From positions 1-22,261 of the forward strand of contig CAZFMJ010000045.1 of the NCBI GenBank assembly GCA_964520045.1: DNA of 22,261 bases, given 5' to 3'. How positions within the stretch are numbered: the stretch's first letter is position 1; every line of letters begins with the position of its first letter. This DNA comes from CAZFMJ01 sp964520045. GTDB taxonomy: Bacteria; Elusimicrobiota; Elusimicrobia; Elusimicrobiales; CAZFMJ01. The notes under the pieces were generated by a model. It was not told the DNA's origin, ran no database searches, and worked only from the letters and a program-made list of their open reading frames with translations. Both the position numbers and the translations under genes were made by a program. This document shows positions 1 through 9,100 of the stretch, piece after piece.

Positions 1-289
1 TTTTGGCTATTTCAATATTCCTAACCTCTCCGGCTGAAGCAAGATACAGGGCTGTCGTATTTTGACCGCTCCCCCCCCCGCCGTCGAGTTGGCGCGCTGT
101 ATAGAGCACGGCGTCAAGTTGTGGTTTGTCTGTTTTAATTACAGCTTCCACTGCTCCCGCATCGCTGTTTTTTATCGCGGTCATGAGCTTTGCTTCCGGG
201 CTGGAGCCGAACATCCCGGCAAATACGGGTTTGCATGCCAGAACTGCAGTGATAAGCATCAGTCCCGCAATCATCAGTCTTGTCTTCAT
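1..289 (-). CDS. Secreted ankyrin-repeat-like protein, N-terminal part (3' end outside window)
   Basis: The first 96 codons of a gene running off the left edge. The start at 287-289 follows a strong AGGAGG-type ribosome site. Residues 1-23 form a Sec signal peptide; cleavage could fall after PVFA, or the LAC at 17-19 could be a lipobox, so lipidation is open. From about residue 29 the pattern LMTAIKNSDAGAVEAVI, then TALYLASAGEVRNIEIAK, matches the helix pairs of ankyrin repeats (A..NGD...V..LL, TALH.A). The role is probably periplasmic or surface protein binding; the partner is unknown. A run of nine C at 71-79 encodes four Gly just before the second repeat and is a possible slippage site. 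The ankyrin call rests on one and a half repeats, so it is moderate. Confidence 0.6.
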   Translation of the reverse strand, partial: MKTRLMIAGLMLITAVLACKPVFAGMFGSSPEAKLMTAIKNSDAGAVEAVIKTDKPQLDAVLYTARQLDGGGGSGQNTTALYLASAGEVRNIEIAK

Positions 290-328
290 TTTTTTGCCCT
301 CCTGATTTTTCAATCCGCCTTCACTTAT

Positions 329-337
329 AATTTAGCA
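329..337 (-). promoter_or_regulatory. Candidate extended -10 promoter of the ankyrin-like gene
   Basis: Read on the minus strand the site is TGC-TAAATT, a TGn-extended -10 about 40 bases before the start codon. No good -35 is visible. Further upstream, 371-386 contains GGCCCA and TAGGACT words that recur upstream of other secreted-protein genes here. The -10 match is weak on its own; support comes from the shared pattern. Confidence 0.3.
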
Positions 338-402
338 GACAGATCGCATCCGTGTCAGGGTATTTAGTCCTATTTTATTTTGGGCCGTTTGACCTATGAA
401 AA

Positions 403-491
403 GAAGGTAGAGGGTAGACGGCAGAGAGAACATAATTTCTACTGCCTGTTTTCTTATAACCCTCTACCGTTTACCGTCCCCCGTCTACCGA
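403..491. repeat. Heptamer-phased inverted repeat between the carboxylase and ankyrin genes
   Basis: The left arm (403-430) and right arm (459-491) are each built of consecutive 7-base words of the type GGTAGAG, GGTAGAC, CGTTTAC, CGTCTAC. The 10 bases at 406-415 are a perfect inverted match to 459-468, so the unit can fold into a long hairpin with a 43-base loop. It sits just past the carboxylase stop. It might act as a transcript end but lacks a U run. No gene is seen in 290-515. Confidence 0.7.
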
Positions 492-515
492 TTGAAATGT
501 CGGCAAGGAGGAATA

Positions 516-2147
516 TTACAAAGGTATATTTCCTTTGTATGCTGAGTTGTCGCCGGCCGTTCTTTTTTCTTTGAGCAGTTTGAAGGAGTGGATAAGCCGC
601 TGTCTGGTCTCGCACGGCTCCAGCACTTCGTCTATGGAGCCTATGGAAGCGGTCTGGTAGGGAGAGGCGAACCTGTCTGAATATTCCTTTGAAAGTTTTG
701 CTCTTATCGCTTCTTTTTCCGCGTCAGCCGCCTGTTTTATGTCGCGCGAATACAGTATTTCCACCGCTCCGCGCGGTCCCATGACGGCTATCTCCGCGCT
801 GGGAAGGCTGTAGTTAAAATCCGCCCGCAGATATTTGGAGCTCATGGCTATATAAGCGCCTCCGTACGCCTTGCGGAGCACAAGGGTCACCTTAGGCACT
901 GTGGCTTCTGAGTAAGCATACAGCAGTTTCGCCCCGTGCTTTATTATCCCGCCGTGTTCCTGCGCCACTCCGGGCCAATACCCCGGCACATCCACAAGCG
1001 AAAGTATGGGTATGTTGAAGGCGTTTAGAAACCGCACGAATCTCGCCGCTTTTGCGCTGGCGTGTATATCCAGAGCCCCCGCCATATGCGCCGGATTGTT
1101 AGCGACCACGCCTACCACGTCTCCGCCCAGCCTTATAAACCCTATGGCTATGTTCTTTGCGTAATGCTGGTGCACTTCCAGAAATTTATGATCATCCGCC
1201 AGCCACCAGATTATATGGTGCACCCTGTAGGATTTACGCTGGTCTACCTCGCAGAGTTTTTCCATAAGGGGCACTTTTCTGTCCGAGGGATCGGCGGTCT
1301 GCGCGAAAGGCGGTTTTTCATACCTGCTTGAAGGAAGAAAACTCAGGAGTTCTTTTACCTGCCTGAAGCAGTCGGGTTCGCTTTTTGCAACGAATTGGCA
1401 TACTCCGCTTTTAGAAGCATGAACCATGCTTCCGCCCAAAGTTTCAAAATCCACCTGTTCGCCCGTGGCGGCTTTCACGACCTCAGGGCCGGTGACGAAC
1501 ATATTGCTTATTCCCTCCACCATGAATACGAAGTCGGTAAGAGCGGGCGAATAAACGGCTCCGCCGGCGCAGGGGCCGAGTATTATGGATATCTGAGGCA
1601 CCACTCCGGAAGACTGCACGTTTCTGTAAAAAATTTCGGCATAACCGTCCAGGCTTTCCACTCCCTCCTGTATGCGCGCTCCCCCCGAATCAAGTATTCC
1701 TATGACCGGTATTCTTGCGCTTACCGCCTTATCCATTATGGCGGCGGTTTTCTTCGCATGCGCAAGTCCCAGCGAGCCTCCCAGCTGGGTGAAATCCTGA
1801 GCATACAAAGCCGTATCCCTGCCGTTTATTTTTCCGAATCCGGTTATCACGCCGTCGCCTTTTATATGTTTGTCCTTGACGCCGAAATCCGTGCAGTGCG
1901 TTTCCACCAGAAGGCCCACTTCCTGAAAAGTGTGCTCGTCCACAAGATAATTGATCCGTTCCCTTGCGGTTAGTTTTCCCTTGGCTTTCTGCGCCTGGAT
2001 TTTTTCCGGACCCGCGCCCGCTATGGCCTGTTCGTGTATTTCTCTGAATTTCCGCAGGTTTTCGGGGACTATCCTGACCTTTTTCCCGCGTACCTTTTTT
2101 TCTGAAACCGCGCCCGGACCGGATATGGGATCTTCTAAATTGTTCAT
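516..2147 (-). CDS. Acyl-CoA carboxylase carboxyltransferase (beta) subunit, PCCB/MmdA family
   Basis: A 543-residue carboxyltransferase that moves CO2 between carboxybiotin and an acyl-CoA in the cytoplasm. The start at 2145-2147 is chosen because AAAGGAG lies just upstream and the family N-terminus begins there; the frame stays open back to 2351 but that stretch is repeat DNA. Both crotonase-fold halves are complete: GGSLGLAHAKK near 123, DSGGARIQEG near 153-162, GPCAGGAVYSP at 191-201, DVPGYWPGVAQEHGG at 386-400, RKAYGGAYIAMSSK at 425-438, and the family C-terminus GNIPL. Ile433 sits where propionyl-CoA carboxylases have Asp, which argues for acetyl-CoA or a decarboxylase-type homologue (MmdA also has Ile). 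No biotin carboxylase or biotin carrier gene is nearby. Location next to a malonyl-type synthase suggests it supplies malonyl-CoA (inference). Confidence 0.93.
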   Translation of the reverse strand: MNNLEDPISGPGAVSEKKVRGKKVRIVPENLRKFREIHEQAIAGAGPEKIQAQKAKGKLTARERINYLVDEHTFQEVGLLVETHCTDFGVKDKHIKGDGVITGFGKINGRDTALYAQDFTQLGGSLGLAHAKKTAAIMDKAVSARIPVIGILDSGGARIQEGVESLDGYAEIFYRNVQSSGVVPQISIILGPCAGGAVYSPALTDFVFMVEGISNMFVTGPEVVKAATGEQVDFETLGGSMVHASKSGVCQFVAKSEPDCFRQVKELLSFLPSSRYEKPPFAQTADPSDRKVPLMEKLCEVDQRKSYRVHHIIWWLADDHKFLEVHQHYAKNIAIGFIRLGGDVVGVVANNPAHMAGALDIHASAKAARFVRFLNAFNIPILSLVDVPGYWPGVAQEHGGIIKHGAKLLYAYSEATVPKVTLVLRKAYGGAYIAMSSKYLRADFNYSLPSAEIAVMGPRGAVEILYSRDIKQAADAEKEAIRAKLSKEYSDRFASPYQTASIGSIDEVLEPCETRQRLIHSFKLLKEKRTAGDNSAYKGNIPL

Positions 2148-2161
2148 TTGAATATCTCCTT

Positions 2162-2400
2162 TAAAGACGGTAGATGGCCCATTCTTTCCATTGAAGCATT
2201 GAGAATGGACCGCCCCAACCCCACTGCTTCTTCCGCTACTCCACTTTTGGCGGAGTGGCGAGATCTCGCCGGCTATGCGGCGGAAAGGATTGTTTGGGGC
2301 GGAAGATGGTAAACGGTAGAAGGGAAATAGGAGCCGAAAGTGAAAAAACAAAAGATGTTTTTGTTTTACCGTTTCCCATCTACCGTCTCCCGTTTACCTT
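2162..2400. repeat. Heptamer-phased and palindromic repeats between PPTase and carboxylase genes
   Basis: The 256-base gap 2148-2403 is almost all repeat. The 12 bases at 2166-2177 are a perfect inverted match to 2376-2387, and inner arms GGTAAACG (2308-2315) and CGTTTACC (2391-2398) also pair. The arms are 7-base words (CGTCTCC, CGTTTAC and similar). Inside lie further dyads: CCATTCT...AGAATGG near 2178-2206, ACTCC...GGAGT near 2237-2256, and a 14-base perfect palindrome GGCGAGATCTCGCC near 2257-2270. No coding potential is convincing, although one frame is open through it. Confidence 0.7.
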
Positions 2401-2403
2401 CTC

Positions 2404-3117
2404 TTAATTAATGGCCGCAAAACTGAGAACATAGCCTTCCGGCGCTTTCTCATCATTAAGGCGGAAAGCGGGTTTGCCCAATTCAATCCATTTTTCAACC
2501 GCTTTGCCCCTGAACGTGGGTCCTTTGGCGGTTATTTCCACGTCCAGAAGACTGCATTTTAATCCAAGTCCCAAAGCCTTGAGCACCGCTTCTTTTTTTG
2601 CCCAGCATCTGGTCAGCATTCCGCCGCCGTCCGCCCCCCGCTCCGGCGGTATTTCCGAATCATGAAAATAGTCTTTTGCCCACACCGGCGTTCTTGTTTC
2701 TATTTTTTCCAGATCAAGTCCTATAAATTTTGAATCATCGCTTACGGCGGCCGCAGCATAACCGCAGGAATGGGATATCGACAGAGCCGGAATCCGGCAG
2801 GACTGCGCCGTAACGGCATAGACGGGCCTGCCCAAACCTTCCTCAGAGGCAGTGAGTTTGGACTGGTCCATTTTCAAAGCTTTTAAGGAAAAAATGGGCC
2901 TACCGGATTCATCATAGGAAATCACTGTGTCTTTCATATTGTTTCTGCGCGGAAAAAATTCAGCGAACAGCATTTTTGCGGCTGTCCTGCCTCCAAGCCA
3001 TTCCAGTCTTCTTTTTTCAGAAGGAAAAGACCGGTACTTCGCATATTCCGGTTCTGAAAGCACGGTTTGGGCCGGAGGAAGGTTTTCCAGTTTCAGTATT
3101 TTTATACGATAATTCAT
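2404..3117 (-). CDS. 4'-phosphopantetheinyl transferase, Sfp/Gsp type
   Basis: A 237-residue enzyme, the normal length for Sfp-type transferases, which load the phosphopantetheine of CoA onto carrier domains in the cytoplasm. Family motifs are present: SISHS with His116, the metal-binding FIGLDLEKIE with Asp135 and Glu137, and WAKKEAVLK at 172-180 with Glu176 and Lys180. It lies 58 bases after the synthase on the same strand, so it is probably co-transcribed and dedicated to its four ACPs. No clear ribosome site precedes the start; the spacer is a dispersed repeat instead. Because the ACPs carry Thr instead of Ser at the attachment position, this transferase may have an adapted acceptor site; that cannot be judged from the sequence alone. 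Confidence 0.93.
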   Translation of the reverse strand: MNYRIKILKLENLPPAQTVLSEPEYAKYRSFPSEKRRLEWLGGRTAAKMLFAEFFPRRNNMKDTVISYDESGRPIFSLKALKMDQSKLTASEEGLGRPVYAVTAQSCRIPALSISHSCGYAAAAVSDDSKFIGLDLEKIETRTPVWAKDYFHDSEIPPERGADGGGMLTRCWAKKEAVLKALGLGLKCSLLDVEITAKGPTFRGKAVEKWIELGKPAFRLNDEKAPEGYVLSFAAIN

Positions 3118-3122
3118 ATTGT

Positions 3123-3166
3123 AAGAATTTGCTTTTGTGCGTTTTGCGCCTCTTTGCGGCTAATTT
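3123..3166. repeat. Dispersed CGCAAAG-type repeat between synthase and PPTase
   Basis: On the minus strand the spacer reads as GCCGCAAAG, AGGCGCAAA, ACGCACAAAA, an 8-9-base iterated word. A related block (CCGCAG, AGGCGCAG, AGAACGCAG) occurs at 15033-15060. Both are preceded by AATT(A/G)GCCGCAA, so they look like two members of one dispersed family. Confidence 0.5.
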
Positions 3167-3175
3167 CTGCTTAAT

Positions 3176-6100
3176 TCATACCGGTATCATGACATAATCG
3201 TCTATTTCTATCCAGAGCTGTCCTTCGGAGTCAAAAACAAAACCGTCGTACAGGCTTTTGCCGTCCTTGTCATGCCCTTTAAAAACCGAATGCACGAATA
3301 ATATTTCAGGTTCATGGCCGCGGCGCGCCGGGATATGAACCCTGCCTATAGCGTCTGGAAGGGTCATTTTTTTGGCAAAATGGATATCTCTGAAACCGCA
3401 TGCCTGAAAAGCCGCTTCAATAAGCAGGGGGCGCGCTATCAGGTTTTTGCCTTCTTCATTCCAAAGAGGAGCGGCGGGTCTTTGATATACCGCGTCTATT
3501 CCGGAGCTGTCGAGTTTGGTTATTCCGGCCAGAACCTGAAAACTCGGGCCGTGAAAAAATAGCTTATAAATTTCTTCTTTCGCGGCCTTGAACGCGCCTT
3601 TTGAAAAAGCGGATACGGCTGAAGCGGTTAATGCCTGCGTGTCGTTTTTTGAATCCCATAAAGGCCGGGCTGTCTTTCCGGAGAAATGCGCCGTAAAATG
3701 AGTCCTAGAGCTCCCCATCTTTACTCCGCGGGAATTAATGAAGTCGGATTCTATTTTTGCGTCCATATCTCCGTTTTCATGCACAGCGCCGACGCGCACT
3801 TCAATAGATTTGTTTCTGAGGAGTTTGACAGGCAGGGAAAATATTACGTTTTCAAGGCATGCCGGACTGCTTCCTGATACGGCTTCTGCGGCTTCAGCCA
3901 TGGTTTCTATCGCCATTACGCCGGGCACATAAGGAGTGCCGGCTATGGAATGGTCTTTCAGATACGGGTCTTTTTCAAGGCTGAATTCTTTCGTCCCCGA
4001 ATAGGAGGCCGAGGGTTCAAGCAATACCGTTTTTTCCATAAATGCGCGGGCCGTTTTTGCGCTTTCAGATGCCGGCCCCGCCGCGCCTTCAAACATCAGC
4101 TGTTTGTCGAAATCCAGTTTGCCGAGGCTTCCGGAGAGCACTATTTCCGGTTCTTTCCCGTATAGTATTTCATCCAGCACGGCATTCATGCCTTCTTCGG
4201 GATACAGGAAATCCACTCCCTGGGATTTTAGATATGTCTCCACTCCGGGTCTTATGGCCATGCCTATGTTAGCATAAGCGCTCATGTCAACCGCCAGCGC
4301 CCTTATACCGCTGTTTGTAAGGCTTATCGCCAATTTCGACATATAATCGCTGGCCGCCGCATAATCGGTCTGGCCGACATTGCCGAACCTTCCGGCTATT
4401 GACGATATCAGCGCCCAGAATCCGTTTTCTTTCACTAATCCGGATTTAAGGAAATTCAAGGCGCTTACGGCTTTGGTGTCGAAGACTTTAAAAAATTCGT
4501 CAAGAGTTTTGTCCACCGCCAATTTAGATCTTTCAAAACCGGCAAAATGCACCAGTCCCTCTATCCTGCCGTGTCCGGCTTTTATTCTTCGTATGACGTC
4601 CGCAAAAAGGCCGCTGTCATTCACGTCGCAGCAGAAATATTCGGCTTCGGAGCCGTATCTCCGCATTTCTTCCATGGTGCGGTAAAGCTGAACCGAATCT
4701 TTTACCTTTGCGAATTCCTTTTCCAGCATAACAGGAGTGGCTTGTTTCCCCATGGAGGCTTTCATATCCGTCCACAGACTGTTTTTATATTCCTTAAGCT
4801 GTTCATCCGACATGACGGCCCATTCCTCCGCCTTGTCCTGCAGGGGTATGATATCCAGCATTACGACATGCGGCTGGCATTTTTTCGCCAGAAGTTTGCA
4901 GAATTCAGCTCCCAGTCCGCGTCCCGCTCCGGTCACAAGCACCGTCTTGCCTTTCAAATGCAGGGGATGGTCTTTTTTTAGAGTAAACGGTTTGTTTATC
5001 AGCGTAAGTCTTTTTCCCGAATGATAGCCCACGGCCAGCCGTCCGTCGCTGTCAAGCACTTCGTGAAAAGTTTTGCGCGCCATGGCCGAAGGAGTCATGT
5101 CCGCGGCAAAATCTATGAGTTTGACAACGGATTTCTCAAGTTCTTTCCGGAGGCAGTAGGTCATGCCCGATATGGCGCCGTATATGGGATCGTATGACGA
5201 GGTCGTCTTATATCCGAAAGCGCCGTCTACTTTTGTCGCTACCGCCATAAAGGTGATCGCGTTTTCTTCGGGTTCTGACAGGCTTTTGCTGAAGTATTTA
5301 GCGGCAAGGAACAGCGGCATTGCCATGCGTATGAGGTCCGCATGAGCGGAAGTGTCTTTATCCAGTTTCTTGGATTCGCAGCCCAGCAGGTATATTATTC
5401 CCTGGGTATCCGGATGTTTTTGCGCAAAGTCTTTAAGAGTTTTTTCCACCGCGTCGATATCGTTCCAGTTGACCAATGTGGTGTTTCTGGCCCTTGATTT
5501 ATAGGAAGTGATGGTGTGATGTATCAAACGCAGATTGTCTAGTTCCGCCTGAAATGCTTTGGTCAGCGTCTGGTCGTCGGAAAATATAAGAACCGGTCTT
5601 TTTGTGGACAGTTTCTTTATTGTCCCGTTTTCGGCGGGGCACTGGGTTACCATCGGGACATATCTTATGTGCCTGGCGGGAATATCGGATACGGGAGTAA
5701 AAATTGAAAGCTGTTCAGTAGTGAGACCGGAATCAGCTGTAAGCGGTAAGGTGTCAGCGGTAAGTTTCATAGACGCGGTTGTTTCCGTTTTTTTCTGTTT
5801 TTCTTTTTTTGCCTCTTTTGCCTCTGTAGCTTCCTTTGCTGCCGTCATCCCTTTTTCTTCAATAACGAATTTAATGCAGTGGCGAATGGTGGGATAATCT
5901 TTAAGCGCCAGCCCCTCGCGCCGCGGTATGCCGTAATGTTCGCGTATGCCCGCGAAAAGCTCGGCCTGCTTTACCGTGTCGATTCCCAAATCGGCTTCCA
6001 TATCAAGGTCGAGTTCAAGCATGTCTTTGGGATAGCCCGTTTTCGCCGAGACCATATCAAGGATTATGTTCTTCACAGTGTCTTCAGTAAGCTGTAAGCC

Positions 6101-9100
6101 GGAAGCGGTAGATTTAACGGCTGCGGTTTCCGCATTTTCCCGCGGAGCAGGTTTTGCCTCTGTTTGCCCTTCCGAAGCCTTAGCGAAGGAGGCTTGCTTC
6201 TGCTCCCTCTCCGTTGTTCCCTCCCCCTGAGGGAGAGGGCTGGGTGAGGGCTCTGTTGATTCCTTTGCTGTGGTTTTTTCTTCCAATACGAATTTAATAC
6301 AGAGGCGTATAGTGGGATAATCTTTAAGCGCAAGTCCCTCGCGCCTCGGTATGCCGTAATGTTCGCGTATGCCCGCGAAAAGCTCGGCCTGCTTTACCGT
6401 GTCGATCCCCAAATCGGCTTCCATATCAAGGTCGAGTTCAAGCATGTCTTTAGGATATCCCGTTTTCGCCGAGACCATATCGAGAATTGTGTTCTTCACA
6501 GTGTCTTCAGTAAGTTGTAAGTCGGAAGCGGTAAGCGGTAAGTTGTCAGCGGTAAGTTTCATGGACGCGGTTGTTTCCGTTTTTTTCTGTTTTTCTTCCG
6601 TTTCTTTTCTTGCTTCCGTTGCTTCTGTTGTATTTCCGTTGTGGTTTCGTCCAGCTTGGCTGGACTGTCCCGTCCTGATAGCTATGGGAATGGGACGGCT
6701 TCCTGCCTCAACCACTTCCTCGCATTTGGCCGCAAATGCTTCGGTCGCTTCTTTTGCTATCGTCATCCCTTTTTCTTCAATAACGAATTTAATGCAGTGG
6801 CGTATCGTGGGATAATCTTTAAGCGCCAGCCCCTCGCGCCGCGGTATGCCGTAATGTTCGCGTATGCCCGCGAAAAGCTCGGCCTGCTTTACCGTGTCGA
6901 TCCCCAAATCGGCTTCCATATCAAGGTCGAGTTCAAGCATGTCTTTAGGATATCCCGTTTTCGCCGAGACCATATCGAGAATTGTGTTCTTCACAGTGTC
7001 TTCAGTAAGTTGTAAGTCGGAAGCGGTAAGCGGTAAGTTGTCAGCGGCAGATTTCACGGATGCTGTGGTTTCTGTTTTTGTCTGTTTTTCTTCTTTTGCC
7101 TCTTTTGCTTCTGTAGCCTCTTTTGCCGCCGTTATCCCTTTTTCTTCAATAACGAATTTAATGCAGTGGCGAATGGTGGGATAATCTTTAAGCGCCAGCC
7201 CCTCGCGCCGCGGTATGCCGTAATGTTCGCGTATGCCCGCGAAAAGCTCGGCCTGCTTTACCGTGTCGATCCCCAAATCGGCTTCCATATCAAGGTCGAG
7301 TTCAAGCATGTCTTTAGGATAGCCCGTTTTCGCCGAGACCATATCGAGTATAGCGGTTTTTACGGAATTTTCGGTTATTGAAGGGTGAGGAAGGACTGCG
7401 GACGGCGAAGATGATAGTTTAGATTGGAGAGTCGAAACCATGGTAATAGTTTCTGCTTTTGTTATTGTTTTCGCTTGCCCGACGCTTGTCAGGAGGTTAT
7501 TTTCCTTCGCCTCTGCTTTTGCCGTTTTTACGGGTATTCTTTCTTCTCTTGCTTCCTTTGCTTCAACTGCCTCTTTTGCTGTCTTTATCGGAACCCCGGC
7601 ATCTTTTATTCTAAGCGTGTTGAACACTGTTTCAAGTTCCGGTTCAGAGCGTCCCGATATTTCTTTAAGCCAGTTTTTATACGCAGAGGGGTCGTCTATC
7701 CGTTTTTCCCCTTTTTTGAGCGTTCTCTGCACTAGCGTCATGGCATTTTGCGAGCCGAATCCCGCTCCCAGCCTGAGCGCATACTCCAGATCGTATTCTC
7801 CGCCTTTGCTTAAATTTATGCCTGCCAGTTCCGGATCCGGTTCCTTGTAATTGGCTATGGGCGGAACGATGCCTGTATTTAACGCCCTTATTGCGACCAC
7901 GTCTTCAAGGCTTGCGCCCATGGTATGGCCGGTGAATCCCTTCACATTGCTTACCACGACTTTTCCCGCATCCTTGCCGAAAGTTTTTTTGAGAGCCACT
8001 ACTTCGGCCGATGCGCTCCCGCCGCGCGCCGGCGTATATGTTTCGTGCGACATAAACAGCAGTTTTCCCGCCATTTCACTGCGGTTAAGGCCGTGAATCC
8101 TTTCCACCTTTGACACAAGCCTGTTCATTATTTCGCCGACATGATTTGTGTCAAGCCGCGTAACATGGAAAGCGCTGTTTGCAAATTCCGAGCCGAGTAT
8201 TCTTGCAAGCGGTTTCATTCCTCTTTTGCGGATAAGCGTTTCATCTTCCACCACTATGCCTACCGCGCCGGTTCCCACAATAAGTCCGTGGCGTCTTCTG
8301 TCAAACGGAAGAGCCGCCTCGGCCAGGTTTGCCTGTGTGGTTGCCGCTCCCGACGCGAGAAAGCCGGCGAGAGACCATTCCTGCACGGTCTCATTGGTTA
8401 TGTCGTCCGCGGCTATAACGATAACCCGTTTTGCGCGCCCCAGTCTTATCCAGTCTTCCGCTATGCCTACGGCTTCCGTGGTGGAAGCGCAGGCGGCGCT
8501 TATGTGAACTGCGGGTCCCCGCGCCCGCACCCACTGAGCGAACTGGCTGTTTCCTATGGGAATGGCTTTAAGCAGGAAGTTCTGGCTGAATGTATGAAGG
8601 CCTTCTTCTCCCTCTTCATGATATTTACTGAAATTCTGGGCGAACCACGCCGACAAAGCTTGTCTTTCTTTCTGGTCGTGGAGCTTTTGTATCATGGAAT
8701 CGTATACTTCCCATAATTCCTTGCGGGAGCGGTTTTTGTAGCGGTTTATCAGATGGCTTGATATTTCTTTTATCAGGCTTTCCATTACGGGAAAGGCGGA
8801 TGCGAATATCACCCCTGTTTGGTCTCCGATGGATTCCGGAAGCGCCCATCTCTCAGGCAGGTATCCGCCGGTGGATGTTTTTTTATACATGCGCAGAAGG
8901 GGAATTCCCGCGTCTTTCAAGGCAAGCACCCCCGCGCCTATGGCCATGCGGAAAGTGGTGTCCATTGCCTTTGCCAGATTCTGGGGAACGCCGAATTCCT
9001 TTTCGATATCAAACTGCCCCTTTACGGCCGCGAGTTTTATGGCCTGGGTAATTGAGTCCAGCCTTTCTATGCTGTGGTCTCCGAGCGCCGACTTTATCAC

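Larger units (their letters stand above)
5849..7378 (-). repeat. Four near-identical ACP-encoding repeats within the synthase gene
   Basis: Carrier modules lie at 7136-7378, 6767-7006, 6275-6511 and 5849-6088 in coding order. Their core, from ILDMVSAKTGYPK to the FV(I/L)EEK end, is almost unchanged in protein and in DNA, while the linkers differ in length (phosphopantetheine-site spacing 123, 165 and 141 codons). The attachment-site codon is ACG (Thr) at 7262-7264, 6893-6895, 6398-6400 and 5975-5977. Tandem ACPs are typical of PUFA synthases. The DNA identity implies recent duplication or ongoing gene conversion. Confidence 0.9.

Noticed and set aside
2148..2351. N-terminal extension of the carboxylase to a TTG at 2351 (68 extra residues)
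   Set aside because: The extension is encoded by heptamer and palindromic repeats, and a good ribosome site precedes the internal ATG at 2145-2147, where the family N-terminus begins.
6073..6333. An 86-codon minus-strand frame within the synthase
   Set aside because: It is a second frame of the same strand created by the repeat-rich linker, with no start signal and no conserved sequence.
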